Assembly: GCA_016933695.1 (NCBI GenBank)
Contig: JAFGAL010000020.1
Span: 62,001 to 126,000, forward strand
DNA from: Candidatus Zixiibacteriota bacterium
Lineage (GTDB): Bacteria; Zixibacteria; MSB-5A5; GN15; PGXB01
Direction of reading: 5' to 3'
DNA length: 64,000 nt
The position numbers and the translations under genes are program-made. The notes beneath the pieces are model-generated. The model was not told where the DNA came from and did not search any database. It was given only the letters and a program-made list of their open reading frames with translations. Shown one piece after another: positions 42,377-51,441 of this stretch (position 1 is its first letter; every line of letters starts with the position of its first letter).

Positions 42377-43315
42377 ATGAAAATTTCCGGCCTGAAAAAA
42401 ATCATCGTTGCCGACCATTACGGATTTTGCATGGGGGTGAAAAACGCCATTTCCATCGCGCGGGAAACCGCCGCGCTGGCGGACACCTGCACCATCCTCA
42501 AGGAGATCGTGCACAACGACGCGGTCGTCGAAAATTTCAAGAGAAAAGGCGTCGAACAGGCGCGGTCGATCGATGCCATTTCGGACGGAACCGTGATTAT
42601 TCCGGCGCACGGCGTGTCGCCGGAGGTTCTGCGCAAGGCCGAACGGAAGGGGTTGAAGATCGTGAATGCCACCTGCCCGCTGGTGATACGCATTCATAAG
42701 ATCGTCAAGAAGCTGGCCGAAGAGGGGTATCGGGTTTTACACTTCGGTGATCCCGATCATGATGAAACCGTGGGCATTGTCGGCTGGGCGCCGGAACGCG
42801 TGGAGGTGATCGCGTCGCTTGAAGCCCTGAACGCGTACCCCGATTATGAAGGCAAACTGGCGTTGACATCGCAGACCACCGCCCGCTCGGCGGATTTTGC
42901 GGCCGTGGAACAAGAGGCCCGCCGCCGTTTCCCGCAGATCGAGGTGTTCAACACCATCTGCAATGCCACCAATCAGCGTCAGGAGGCGATTGTGAAACTC
43001 GCCCCGAACGTGGACCTGATCCTGGTGGTCGGCTCGCCATCGTCGGCCAACTCCAATCGGCTGGTCAGGATTTCCCGCACGATCTGCTCTGAGTCGTATT
43101 TAATCAATTCCGCCGATGATATCCTGGTCGACTGGTTTACCGGGACAAAACCGATCGCTACAGTCGGCATTTCCGCCGGGGCATCGACACCGGATTTCCT
43201 GATCGCGGGCGCCATCGACCGTCTGCGCGATATGGCCGATCGCGAGATCGAGGTGGTGTATCCGTCGGGGCGACGTCGCGACAATCGTCTGGCCATGGAC
43301 AGCCCGCAATCCTGA
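42377..43315 (+). CDS. ispH: 4-hydroxy-3-methylbut-2-enyl diphosphate reductase
   Basis: 312 residues. Last step of the MEP isoprenoid pathway, producing IPP and DMAPP. The three cysteines for the 4Fe-4S cluster are C18 (GFCMGVKNAI), C100 (VNATCPLV) and C195 (NTICNATNQRQ). PAHGVSPEV carries the conserved histidine, and VVGSPSSANSNRL and GISAGASTPDFLI complete the family pattern. A GTGGAGG-type site precedes ATG 42377. It starts 24 bases after pdxT, so it is probably cotranscribed. Confidence 0.97.
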   Translation: MKISGLKKIIVADHYGFCMGVKNAISIARETAALADTCTILKEIVHNDAVVENFKRKGVEQARSIDAISDGTVIIPAHGVSPEVLRKAERKGLKIVNATCPLVIRIHKIVKKLAEEGYRVLHFGDPDHDETVGIVGWAPERVEVIASLEALNAYPDYEGKLALTSQTTARSADFAAVEQEARRRFPQIEVFNTICNATNQRQEAIVKLAPNVDLILVVGSPSSANSNRLVRISRTICSESYLINSADDILVDWFTGTKPIATVGISAGASTPDFLIAGAIDRLRDMADREIEVVYPSGRRRDNRLAMDSPQS

Positions 43316-43903
43316 TTTGTACCAACCATCATATCCTGTCGGGGGCATTTCACCATAATATCGGCGTACAGTCGGACAATACGGGGAGACGGAATCCGTG
43401 TGTTTGCCTGACATTTGCTGTCATGGCGGAAGTCCTGTGGATGATACAAAACCGCATAAATAGCGGGTTTATTTGCAATTTTTTTATTGCAAAGGAGGGA
43501 ATTTGTTTTATATTTATAGACTCTGGGAACATCTCAGACAGGAATGTGTTAAAAATTATGACAACATCGAAACATTCAATTTCATTCTCGTTCTCTACAC
43601 ATCGTCGGGGGAGACATATCTTCATCAGATCGTAAAGGTTGGAAGCGGGATGAAGTGGTGTTGGCATGACAGACATTTACGAACATCAAACACATAGGGG
43701 GCATATGGCACAAAACAGATTTGAGCCGAGAATGGCTCATGTGTAGGTGTGAAAAGCAGCATTACCTATCGGTAAGAAAATTGCAGGGATAGCCGATACT
43801 ATAGCATAACCCCCTGTAATCGGTTCTTCGGACGGCAAAACCCGCCACGGCGGGAAAACAGGAAAAAAGAGCACATTTTTTGTCGTTCACATTGGAGGAG
43901 CAC
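43316..43903. other. 588-base interval with inverted repeats, no convincing gene
   Basis: It holds TTTGCAAT-TTTTTT-ATTGCAAA at 43472-43493, followed at once by GGAGGG, and a CCCGCC-AC-GGCGGG hairpin at 43841-43854. A CCGAT...ATCGG pairing lies around 43793-43823. Short open frames (70-74 codons from 43423 and 43473) overlap these but have no family resemblance and an unusual composition. The AT-rich first half differs from the GC-rich coding sequence around it. Probably the promoter and long leader of the next gene plus the 3' end of the ispH transcript. Confidence 0.45.
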
Positions 43904-44356
43904 ATGCTCAAGAGTGTAGAGTTATATACCATCCCCAACGATCGTGATTGTGAGGAGATTTTGAGTTTTCTGAGGGAGGTGGATGTCAACCTGAACATCC
44001 GCGACCTCAAGAAACAGCCTCTGACGTACCATGAAATCTCCGGATTGATTCGTCATCTGAATCTGCGACATTTTATCAATGCCGATGCCAAGGTTTTTAA
44101 GAAGTCCGGATTGGAAGACAACAATCTGTCTCGGGAAGATATTTTCAAGCTGATGGCTGAAGACAATGATTTGCTGAGGAAGCCCATTGTCGTGGCCGGA
44201 CGCCTGATGACGGTCGGCTGTAATATCGACAAGATCAAGGAGATGTTGCAGATCAAGTCGAACGGTGCCGATCCGGCGGACGAATTCATGGATTCCATCC
44301 CGATGCGCCATAACGGCGATTCGGAAAAAAGGGGTAGATCCAGTAAGTCGGCCTAA
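43904..44356 (+). CDS. ArsC/Spx-family thioredoxin-fold protein
   Basis: 150 residues from ATG 43904, with TTGGAGGAG immediately upstream. SVELYTIPNDRDCEEILSFLREVDVNLNIRDLKKQPLTYHEISGLIRHLN and LLRKPIVVAGRLMTVG follow the ArsC/YffB/Spx pattern. Only one cysteine (C16) is kept near the active site: the first position of the Spx CxxC is aspartate. A classical arsenate reductase or disulfide switch is therefore doubtful. The last 35 residues are a charged, probably disordered tail. ETF-QO starts 74 bases downstream. Confidence 0.8.
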   Translation: MLKSVELYTIPNDRDCEEILSFLREVDVNLNIRDLKKQPLTYHEISGLIRHLNLRHFINADAKVFKKSGLEDNNLSREDIFKLMAEDNDLLRKPIVVAGRLMTVGCNIDKIKEMLQIKSNGADPADEFMDSIPMRHNGDSEKRGRSSKSA

Positions 44357-44430
44357 AATCATTGCCTTTGCCCCATGCTCTTGCTTATATTGCACCGATA
44401 GGACAAGAATCGCAGGAGCAGGGGAGGACA

Positions 44431-46107
44431 ATGAATATCGAACGCGAAATCCTTGAAGTCGACGTCTTGATCGTGGGGGCAGGACCGGGCGGATTGTCAT
44501 TCGCCTATCATTTGGCCCAATTGTGCAAAAACGCCGGTGGTGACTTTGCGCCGCCGGAAATCGTCGTGATTGAGAAGGGCACCTATCCCGGTGCGCATTC
44601 GCTGTCGGGGGCTATTCTTGACCCGCGGACCATCGCAAAACTCATCCCGGACTATCTCGAGAAAGGGATGCCGTTTGAGAAAAAGGCCGGGAAGGATTCG
44701 ATGTACTTCCTGACCGAAGACGGCAGGATCAAATTTCCGTTTGCACCGGGTCCGTTTCAAAATCACGGCAATTTTATCATCTCACTCAATAAAATCACCG
44801 CGTGGCTCGGCGAACAGGTCGAAGCGGCAGGCGTCAATATTTTCCCCGGAACCGGCGGTTATGAACTGCTGATCGAGGATGGCGCGGTCACGGGAGTGCG
44901 GACGGTCGACATGGGATTGGACAAGGAAGGCCATCCCCGCGACAATTTCGAGCCGGGCTCGCTGTTGAAGGCCAAGGTGACGATTCTGGCCGAGGGCGTG
45001 CACGGTTCGCTGACCAAACAGGCAATCGAAAAACTCGAGTTGAATAAAAACCGGATGCCCCAGCAGTATCTGACGGGGGTCAAGGAGGTCTGGGAAATCC
45101 CCGAGGGACGGCTCGGCGACGGAGAGATCATCCATACGTTTGGCTGGCCGCTTCCCATGGAGGAATACGGTGGGGGGTTCGTCTACGACATGGGCGGCAA
45201 GCTGGCAGCGGTCGGCTATTGTGTCGGCCTGAACAGCCCCAATCCCACCAATGATCCTCACTACCGGTTCCAGCAGTTCAAATGCCATCCGTTGATCAAA
45301 AAGATTTTCGAAGGCGGAACGATGTTGCACTACGGCGCCAAAACCATCCCCGAGGGCGGCTATTACGCCATGCCGAAGCTGTACCATGACGGATTATTAT
45401 TGATCGGCGATTCGGCGGGATTCCTCAATTCCATGCGCCTGAAAGGAATTCATCTCGCGATGGAATCCGGGATGCTGGCGGCCGAAACCGTGTTCGATGC
45501 GATGAAAAAGGAGGATTTTTCATCTGAAACCCTGAAATGGTTCGCGTCGCGGTTCGAGTCATCCGAAGCCAAACGCGAGTTGTACAAAGTGCGCAATTTC
45601 CATTCCGGATTCGACGACGGTATTCTGGCCGGCATGATCAGCGCCGGACTGCAGTTGGTCACCGGCGGGTATACGTTCGGCGACCGGCGGCAAACCCATC
45701 CCGATCACAGCCGCATGCTGCAATTCAACCAGTACCTGTCCTCACGCGGACAGAATGCGGTCAGGCGCGATATGAAATTCGACAATGAGTACACCTTCGA
45801 CAAATTAACGGACGTGTATCGTTCCGGAACGAAACACGAGGAGGAACAACCGCCGCACCTGGTCATTGCCGATTATGATATCTGCAACAACAAATGTACC
45901 GAGGAATACGGCAATCCCTGCCAGTATTTCTGCCCGGCGCAGGTGTATGAAATGGTCGAGGACGAATCGCGACCGGGGAAGAAAAAACTGCAGTTGACCC
46001 CGTCGAACTGTGTCCACTGCAAGACCTGCGATATCGCCGATCCGTATCAGATCATCACGTGGGTGGTCCCGGAGGGTGGCGGCGGCCCGAATTATACGAA
46101 CTGCTGA
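44431..46107 (+). CDS. electron transfer flavoprotein-ubiquinone (quinone) oxidoreductase
   Basis: 558 residues from ATG 44431, with GGGGAGG at 44421-44427. Passes electrons from ETF to the membrane quinone pool. FAD-binding VDVLIVGAGPGGLSFAYHLAQL, the SLSGAILDPRTI segment, quinone/membrane region LYHDGLLLIGDSAGFLNSMRLKGIHLAMESG, and a C-terminal 4Fe-4S domain whose ligands lie in CQYFCPAQVYE and NCVHCKTCDI. Full length and all motifs present. ETF subunits themselves are not in the window. A good terminator follows. Confidence 0.96.
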   Translation: MNIEREILEVDVLIVGAGPGGLSFAYHLAQLCKNAGGDFAPPEIVVIEKGTYPGAHSLSGAILDPRTIAKLIPDYLEKGMPFEKKAGKDSMYFLTEDGRIKFPFAPGPFQNHGNFIISLNKITAWLGEQVEAAGVNIFPGTGGYELLIEDGAVTGVRTVDMGLDKEGHPRDNFEPGSLLKAKVTILAEGVHGSLTKQAIEKLELNKNRMPQQYLTGVKEVWEIPEGRLGDGEIIHTFGWPLPMEEYGGGFVYDMGGKLAAVGYCVGLNSPNPTNDPHYRFQQFKCHPLIKKIFEGGTMLHYGAKTIPEGGYYAMPKLYHDGLLLIGDSAGFLNSMRLKGIHLAMESGMLAAETVFDAMKKEDFSSETLKWFASRFESSEAKRELYKVRNFHSGFDDGILAGMISAGLQLVTGGYTFGDRRQTHPDHSRMLQFNQYLSSRGQNAVRRDMKFDNEYTFDKLTDVYRSGTKHEEEQPPHLVIADYDICNNKCTEEYGNPCQYFCPAQVYEMVEDESRPGKKKLQLTPSNCVHCKTCDIADPYQIITWVVPEGGGGPNYTNC

Positions 46108-46131
46108 TAGGGCAGTACGAATCTATTATAC

Positions 46132-46160
46132 CGGGCCGTATGGATCATGCGGCCCGTTTC
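46132..46160 (+). terminator. intrinsic terminator after ETF-QO
   Basis: Stem CGGGCCGTATG (46132-46142) / CATGCGGCCCG (46146-46156), one G-T pair, 3-base loop, then TTTC. Confidence 0.7.
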
Positions 46161-46332
46161 TATTGATGAAATAACTCAATTCGCACAATTTGAAAACGTT
46201 GCCGTGTTTTAGTAAAAAACTGATATGATTTTGGACTTTACCGCTTATATTGTAGTAACATAATGTACGGACCCTGCGTAGAATATTCTTAGGGCCGCGC
46301 CGCCATACGCGATCGATAGAGGGGTTTGAAGC

Positions 46333-47118
46333 ATGCTGGTCCTTGTTATCGCCGTGCAATCACAACTGGGAGAGCGGCTTTCACTCGAAGGAAAACTGCA
46401 TATTTTCAGACGACGGCCGGATTTCGTCTGCCTGCCGGAATACTGTCTGATCCATAAAGACCTGCCCGATTTCAGCCGGGCCGCATTGGATATCCGTGAA
46501 AACCTGAAATATCTCGAATACCTGTCCATGGAGATGGACACCTGCCTGATCGGCGGTTCGGTGGTCGAAGCCGACCGCGACGCGCTCTATAACAGTGCCT
46601 ACGTGTTTCAGCGCGGGGCGGTGGTGGGACGATACCGCAAGCTGAATCCGGTCAGCGGCGAAATCAGCAAGGGGATTCTTCCCGGCGACCGGGTGTTCAC
46701 TGCGACCGTGGACGGCGTTAAAATCGGCATTATGATTTGCGCCGACGCATTGAATCCGGGTTTATTCGATGTGATGGCGCGCGAAAACATTGACATCATT
46801 TTTATCCCGACCACCTCGCCGCATCGTCCGGCGGAGTCCAAAACCGAGAAGCACAAACGGGACAATGACATTTACGTGAGAGGCGCCGATTCCGCCGGGG
46901 CGTTCGTGGTCAAGACCTGTGCGGTCGGAACGCTGTTTGAAAAGCCGCTTCAGGGACGGACCCTGATTGCCGCGCCGTGGGGGATACTGGGGCGGGTGCC
47001 GATTCACCAGGAGTCCGAACGCACGATGCTTTCGCTGGTGCTGGATATCGATGAAATTCGTGATTTCCGCAAGAAGCGACGACGGTGTACCGTCAGCGAC
47101 ACTTCCCCCCTGATCTAA
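46333..47118 (+). CDS. carbon-nitrogen hydrolase (nitrilase superfamily)
   Basis: 261 residues. The catalytic triad is visible: E36 in CLPEYCL, K103 in GRYRKLNPV and C136 in IGIMICADALNPG. The C-terminal half (TSPHRPAESKTEKHKRDNDIYVRGADSAGAFVVKTCAVG) fits the amidase branches but does not point to a substrate. Probably cytoplasmic. Gap to ETF-QO is 225 bases with a terminator, so it is separately transcribed. Ends at a two-way terminator shared with the convergent PpiD-like gene. Confidence 0.85.
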   Translation: MLVLVIAVQSQLGERLSLEGKLHIFRRRPDFVCLPEYCLIHKDLPDFSRAALDIRENLKYLEYLSMEMDTCLIGGSVVEADRDALYNSAYVFQRGAVVGRYRKLNPVSGEISKGILPGDRVFTATVDGVKIGIMICADALNPGLFDVMARENIDIIFIPTTSPHRPAESKTEKHKRDNDIYVRGADSAGAFVVKTCAVGTLFEKPLQGRTLIAAPWGILGRVPIHQESERTMLSLVLDIDEIRDFRKKRRRCTVSDTSPLI

Positions 47119-47122
47119 GGAC

Positions 47123-47156
47123 AAAAAAAGGGACGCTTGCGCGTCCCTTGATTTTT
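47123..47156. terminator. bidirectional intrinsic terminator
   Basis: AAGGGACGC (47128-47136) / GCGTCCCTT (47141-47149) with a TTGC loop. A-run on the left and ATTTTT on the right serve the hydrolase gene (+) and the PpiD-like gene (-). Confidence 0.85.
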
Positions 47157-47172
47157 CATATCTCTCATGCGA

Positions 47173-49014
47173 TCAGTATGAACCGCGATAAAACTCGTCG
47201 ATATAATTCTCCACCTTGGCGCTTTGCATGAGACTTTCAAACCAGCGCTGGAACACGTCATTCTGTTTTTTATACAACACCGCGGTTTCGAGTGAATCGC
47301 GCACCTGTTCGAATTCATCCAGGGTAGGCGATGCCTTTTCCACCAGTTTGAAAATGACCACGCCGTTGCGAAAATCGGTGGGCTGGGAAAGCTGATCCAC
47401 CTGCTGAAGAGCGAACACGGTGGCCATTACCAGCGGTTCCTTGCCGATATTCGGGATGACCGAATTCCGGTTGATTTTGTCTTTCACCGCATAGGGGAAT
47501 CCGAAATCGCGACTGGCCTGGGAGAGCGACATGCCCCCTTCGAGCGCCTTGTGGATCACCTGGGCGGTATCGCGGGCGGCCTCCATGACCCGGTCACTGC
47601 GCAGACGCGCCATGATTGCGTTTTTCATTTCCTCGAACGGTTTGTATCCGGCGGGAATGTGTTCGGTGATTTTGAAGACGAAATAGCTATCCTTTCCGGT
47701 AAACATGTCGGAAATCGTTCCGACCGGATTGTCCAGCGCGAAATCCGACACCTTTGGATTGATACCGATGGACTGGATATACCCGTCGCGCGTGAACGGC
47801 CGGGATTCAATCGGCGTGATGCCGTATTCCTCGGCGGCTTCATCGAATCCCTTTTCTTTGGCGATCTCGGCGAAATCCCGGGCTTCACGTTCGATCTGAT
47901 CGATCGTCTCCTGCGACGCCTCGACTCTCAGCAGAATATGTGCGGCATGCCGCATTTCGACTTCTTCATCTTTAGCATTGGTGGCGTTTGCCGCGGGCTT
48001 CTTTTCGGTTTTAATGCCGAGCAGTTTGATAATATGCCAGCCGAACTGGGTCTTGACCGGCGGGCTGATCTGATCGATTTCCATCGACCAGACGGCGCTG
48101 TCGAATGGGGCCACCATACGGCCGCGCTCGAACCAGTCAAGATCGCCGCCATTGGCCGCGGAACCATCCATCGACCAGACCTGCGCCAGTTCGCCGAAAT
48201 CGACTCCGGCCACGGCGCTGTCATACACTTCCCTGGCCAGGGCGTATTCACGATCCCAGTCGGTCTGTGACGGCTTCAATTCGAAATTCGCCATTCGGAT
48301 GACGGCCTGTTCGTCGATGGCATAGGATTCGAGGTTTTCATCATAGAACGCCTTCGCATCTTCATCGGTCGGCTCCGGCTGTTTCCCGGTCAAATCGCCT
48401 TTGGGAACGTACAGGTATCCGATTTTAACCTCCTCGCGGTCTTCCATAAAGGCCTGCTGAACTTCAGCCGGCGTGATGCGAATGGTGCTGATGATTTCCT
48501 GTTGCAATTTGAATCGCTGGATATCGGGGAGCACGTATTGTTCCACCGATGCCCAGAACGGCGCGTTGTCCGGATTGATCATCGCCGCCGCATATTTCTG
48601 CGGATCGAATTTGCCGTCGGTCTGGAACTGCTGTGCCGTTTGCAACATCTGCGGCGGATACGCGCGCAGGAATCCGAACAATTCCTCACTGGTGACAGTG
48701 ATGTCGTATTTTTTAATCTGCTGGTTCATCAGGTAATCCACCAGCATTTCCTGCCAGGCCTGATCACGAAGTTCGGCCAGGCGGCTGGTCGGCAGATCAT
48801 AATCCAGTTTATCCTGTTCCTCGCGGATCAATCGGTTGTAGACGCGTTCGAAGGTTTGCCAGGGGATCTCTTCTCCGTTGATAACGCCGATGACATTGCT
48901 CGTACTGCGGGAACGCGTGAAATCGGCACCCCACTCAAGAACAATCATACCGGTAAAGAAAATCAGGACGATGATAATAATCGGGAAAATCAGTTTTCTT
49001 AAAAACTCAAACAT
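47173..49014 (-). CDS. PpiD-like peptidyl-prolyl isomerase/periplasmic foldase
   Basis: 613 residues. N-terminal anchor LRKLIFPIIIIVLIFFTGMIVLEWGADF (type II membrane protein), then a SurA_N/PpiD chaperone region (GVINGEEIPWQTFERVYNRLIREEQ, MLVDYLMNQQIKKYDITVTSEEL). A parvulin domain at ~245-345 has the core GGDLDWFERGRMVAPFDSAVWSMEIDQISPPVKTQFGWHIIKL. A second, partial parvulin-like region follows around 370-490 (AAHILLRVEASQETIDQIEREARDFAEIAKEKGF), then a helical C-terminus. Assists folding of exported and outer-membrane proteins, in line with the many secreted proteins here. Own promoter, divergent from the M23 gene. Confidence 0.9.
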   Translation of the reverse strand: MFEFLRKLIFPIIIIVLIFFTGMIVLEWGADFTRSRSTSNVIGVINGEEIPWQTFERVYNRLIREEQDKLDYDLPTSRLAELRDQAWQEMLVDYLMNQQIKKYDITVTSEELFGFLRAYPPQMLQTAQQFQTDGKFDPQKYAAAMINPDNAPFWASVEQYVLPDIQRFKLQQEIISTIRITPAEVQQAFMEDREEVKIGYLYVPKGDLTGKQPEPTDEDAKAFYDENLESYAIDEQAVIRMANFELKPSQTDWDREYALAREVYDSAVAGVDFGELAQVWSMDGSAANGGDLDWFERGRMVAPFDSAVWSMEIDQISPPVKTQFGWHIIKLLGIKTEKKPAANATNAKDEEVEMRHAAHILLRVEASQETIDQIEREARDFAEIAKEKGFDEAAEEYGITPIESRPFTRDGYIQSIGINPKVSDFALDNPVGTISDMFTGKDSYFVFKITEHIPAGYKPFEEMKNAIMARLRSDRVMEAARDTAQVIHKALEGGMSLSQASRDFGFPYAVKDKINRNSVIPNIGKEPLVMATVFALQQVDQLSQPTDFRNGVVIFKLVEKASPTLDEFEQVRDSLETAVLYKKQNDVFQRWFESLMQSAKVENYIDEFYRGSY

Positions 49015-49056
49015 CTGCCAAACTCCTTAATTGTCGTAATCAAAATACAGGCCGAT

Positions 49057-49084
49057 AATATACGCTAAAAACCCAAATACGCAA
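49057..49084 (-). promoter_or_regulatory. candidate promoter of the PpiD-like gene
   Basis: Minus strand TTGCGT (49084-49079), 16-base spacer, TATATT (49062-49057), 43 bases before the ATG. Confidence 0.5.
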
Positions 49085-49118
49085 GCGACTTATTAACGTC
49101 ATTCGACCGGAAAAACCT

Positions 49119-49147
49119 TTGACTTTGAACTTCCATCATAATAACTT
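49119..49147 (+). promoter_or_regulatory. candidate promoter of the M23 peptidase-like gene
   Basis: TTGACT at 49119-49124, 17-base spacer, TAACTT at 49142-49147; the start codon follows 13 bases later. Confidence 0.5.
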
Positions 49148-49159
49148 GTTTAACCTGTT

Positions 49160-51424
49160 ATGACTATACTATCGACCCGGACAAGAGCTTTCTTTATCCT
49201 GATAATTATTTGTGTTTCAGGCGCATACGCGGATTCCCCGCGCTGGCCGGTAGACGGCGAGATCGATTTATCCTCGTCGTTTTGCGAATTCCGGCCGGGA
49301 CATTTCCACGGCGGGGTCGATATTCGTACCGGCGGCAGGGAGGGCCGCGAAGTTTTGGCCCCGGCCGACGGGTATGTCTGGCGGATCAGGTATTCCTACG
49401 GCGGCTACGGCAAAGCCCTGTACCTGAAAGACCATGATGGACATATGTACGTGTTCGGCCACCTGTCGCGGCTCGACAACTCTCTGGAGCGACTGGTTCA
49501 CGCGCATCAGTATGCGGCCAAACGATATTATCTCGATCTCTATTTCCCGCCGGACTCGCTTCCGGTGACGGCGGGAGAGGTGATCGCCTATTCCGGGCAG
49601 ACCGGTTACGGTGGTCCGCATATACACTTCGAAAAACGAACTTCTGACAACAAACCGCTGAATCCGCTTACGAACGGTTTTGCGCTCAACGACAACTTCC
49701 CGCCGGTGATTCGGGAAATGCAAATGGTGTACCGTGACAGCACCTCGGTTTTTCCCAACGGCAAACGCCGCCAGGTGATCCCGGTGCGGTTCGACCGCGA
49801 CCGCAATCGCTATGTGGTCGACTCGGTGTATCTGGTGCAGGGGGATGTCGGTTTCGCGGTCAAGGCCTTCGATCAAATCCGGCACAACGGACCGAGTCTG
49901 AACCTGTACCGGGTGCGCTTGTTTATCGACGATTACCTGTATTACGAAAACACGTTCGAGCAGTACGATTACGCCGAGACGGGCATGGTCGATCTGCTCT
50001 TCGATTATTACATGCTGATGCAGGATTGGGATGACTGGCACGTGCTGTTCGATCGCCCCGGCAAGAAATTCAGCGGCAGTACGTCCTATCATGCCGACCG
50101 GGGGGGATTCAGCGGTTCGACCCGTTACAGCTACGGGATGCATACCGCGCGGGTCGAGACCTACGATGCCGCCGGGAATCGCTCCGATCTCGAGTTCCGG
50201 TTCATGTTCGCGCCATCCGGGACCTTTTTCACGCCGCGCTGGGCGGGGGATTCCACGCTGTATCTGACCGCCTGCCCCGATCTGGAATATATCGATATCA
50301 AGCGAGTGATTGTCTCCGGATATAACGGCGCCGGCGGATGGAAACATTTCGATCCCTCGTCGATCGAGGCGCGCGGGCGGAACAATTACGTGGTGCATGT
50401 GCCGCCGGGCCGCCGCGACTGGCAGAAACTGCGGATCAGTGTCGCGGGAGTATCGGGATGGTACAAGGATGATTTGTATCTGTCGATGGCGTCGCCGAGG
50501 GATATGTCGTACGACATCGACTATCGCCTGGAAGGGCGCGGTGTGCGATTTACCGTCACCACCCGTGACCGTCTGGCGCCAATACCGCGACTGGAGCTGG
50601 TGTATGAAGACGGGTACACGTGTCATGTTCCGGTGACGGCGGTGTCGCCGCGTACGTATGCGGCATTTTACCGTGCCGATCATATCGCGACGCGTATCAT
50701 CCGATGCTATGTATACACCGAACACAGCGTGACGCCGATCGCGAGCCGGGATGTGAATTTACTTGCGGTCGGCGTGGGACTGAAACCCCTGCGGTACTCA
50801 GTGGATAAGATATTCACGGTTACGGCCGACGCCGGATGTACCTATGCGCCGATTCTGATCGAGGCATATCGCGACAATCGACGCTTCCCGCGCAAGGCCG
50901 ACCGCATCGGCGGCGTGTATGTCCTGGGACCGGAAACCCTGCCGCTGGCGGGGGACGTGATCGTGTCGTTCCGGGGCGATTTCACCGCCAATGATACTCA
51001 GGTGGCGGTGTACCGGTTGAATGACGACAACGAATGGTCGCCGCTGGAAACGACGCGGGAACAGGGACGGCTATCGGCCCGGACAAGCCTGATGGGGACC
51101 TATGCGGTTTTACGGGACACCGAGGCGCCGCGCGTGAAAAATATTTCGCCGGGAAGGAACCGGTCGATCGCATCGGTCTATCCCGAAATCCACTGCATGG
51201 TCAGCGATAAGCTTTCCGGCATTGAAGATGACGACGATGTGGCGGTATATATTGACGGCGAATGGGCGATTCCGGAATACGACCCGGAAACCGAAGTACT
51301 GAAGACGGTCGCGCCGGTCAAACTCACCGACGGCCGTCATGAGATTACATTTATAGTCTCGGATCGCGCCGGCAACAGCCGGACCGTGACCTCCGAGTTT
51401 GTGGTCGACACGAATAAAAAATAA
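49160..51424 (+). CDS. secreted M23-family (LytM) peptidase-like protein with long beta-rich C-terminus
   Basis: 754 residues. Signal peptide at 1-24 (TRAFFILIIICVSGAYA). The M23 domain at ~28-180 has the zinc-ligand pattern H50-x3-D54 (GHFHGGVDIRTGG), APADGYVWRIRYSYGGYGKALYLKDHDGHMYVFGHL and the late GPHIHFEKR (H-x-H). All metal ligands look present, so an active peptidoglycan or protein endopeptidase is possible. The remaining 570 residues are Ig-like/beta domains, ending with KNISPGRNRSIASVYPEIHCMVSDKLSGIEDDDDVAVYIDG, a typical last Ig-type module. This architecture recurs in FCB bacteria; its target is unknown. Confidence 0.85.
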   Translation: MTILSTRTRAFFILIIICVSGAYADSPRWPVDGEIDLSSSFCEFRPGHFHGGVDIRTGGREGREVLAPADGYVWRIRYSYGGYGKALYLKDHDGHMYVFGHLSRLDNSLERLVHAHQYAAKRYYLDLYFPPDSLPVTAGEVIAYSGQTGYGGPHIHFEKRTSDNKPLNPLTNGFALNDNFPPVIREMQMVYRDSTSVFPNGKRRQVIPVRFDRDRNRYVVDSVYLVQGDVGFAVKAFDQIRHNGPSLNLYRVRLFIDDYLYYENTFEQYDYAETGMVDLLFDYYMLMQDWDDWHVLFDRPGKKFSGSTSYHADRGGFSGSTRYSYGMHTARVETYDAAGNRSDLEFRFMFAPSGTFFTPRWAGDSTLYLTACPDLEYIDIKRVIVSGYNGAGGWKHFDPSSIEARGRNNYVVHVPPGRRDWQKLRISVAGVSGWYKDDLYLSMASPRDMSYDIDYRLEGRGVRFTVTTRDRLAPIPRLELVYEDGYTCHVPVTAVSPRTYAAFYRADHIATRIIRCYVYTEHSVTPIASRDVNLLAVGVGLKPLRYSVDKIFTVTADAGCTYAPILIEAYRDNRRFPRKADRIGGVYVLGPETLPLAGDVIVSFRGDFTANDTQVAVYRLNDDNEWSPLETTREQGRLSARTSLMGTYAVLRDTEAPRVKNISPGRNRSIASVYPEIHCMVSDKLSGIEDDDDVAVYIDGEWAIPEYDPETEVLKTVAPVKLTDGRHEITFIVSDRAGNSRTVTSEFVVDTNKK

Positions 51425-51441
51425 TATCGCAACGGACCGGC

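Noticed and set aside
43423-43697. Short open frames of 70-74 codons (43423 and 43473) in the gap before the ArsC-like gene
   Set aside because: No family resemblance, composition unlike the neighbours, overlapping each other, and starting inside or beside an inverted repeat. The GGAGGG is followed by only a TTG at a poor distance.
49268-50725. 485-codon open frame antisense to the M23 gene, and similar long antisense frames (10421-11605, 13094-13981, 32076-33239)
   Set aside because: Shadows of GC-rich coding sequence. The plus-strand genes have clear domains and signal peptides; the antisense products are His/Arg-rich with no recognisable motif and no ribosome site.
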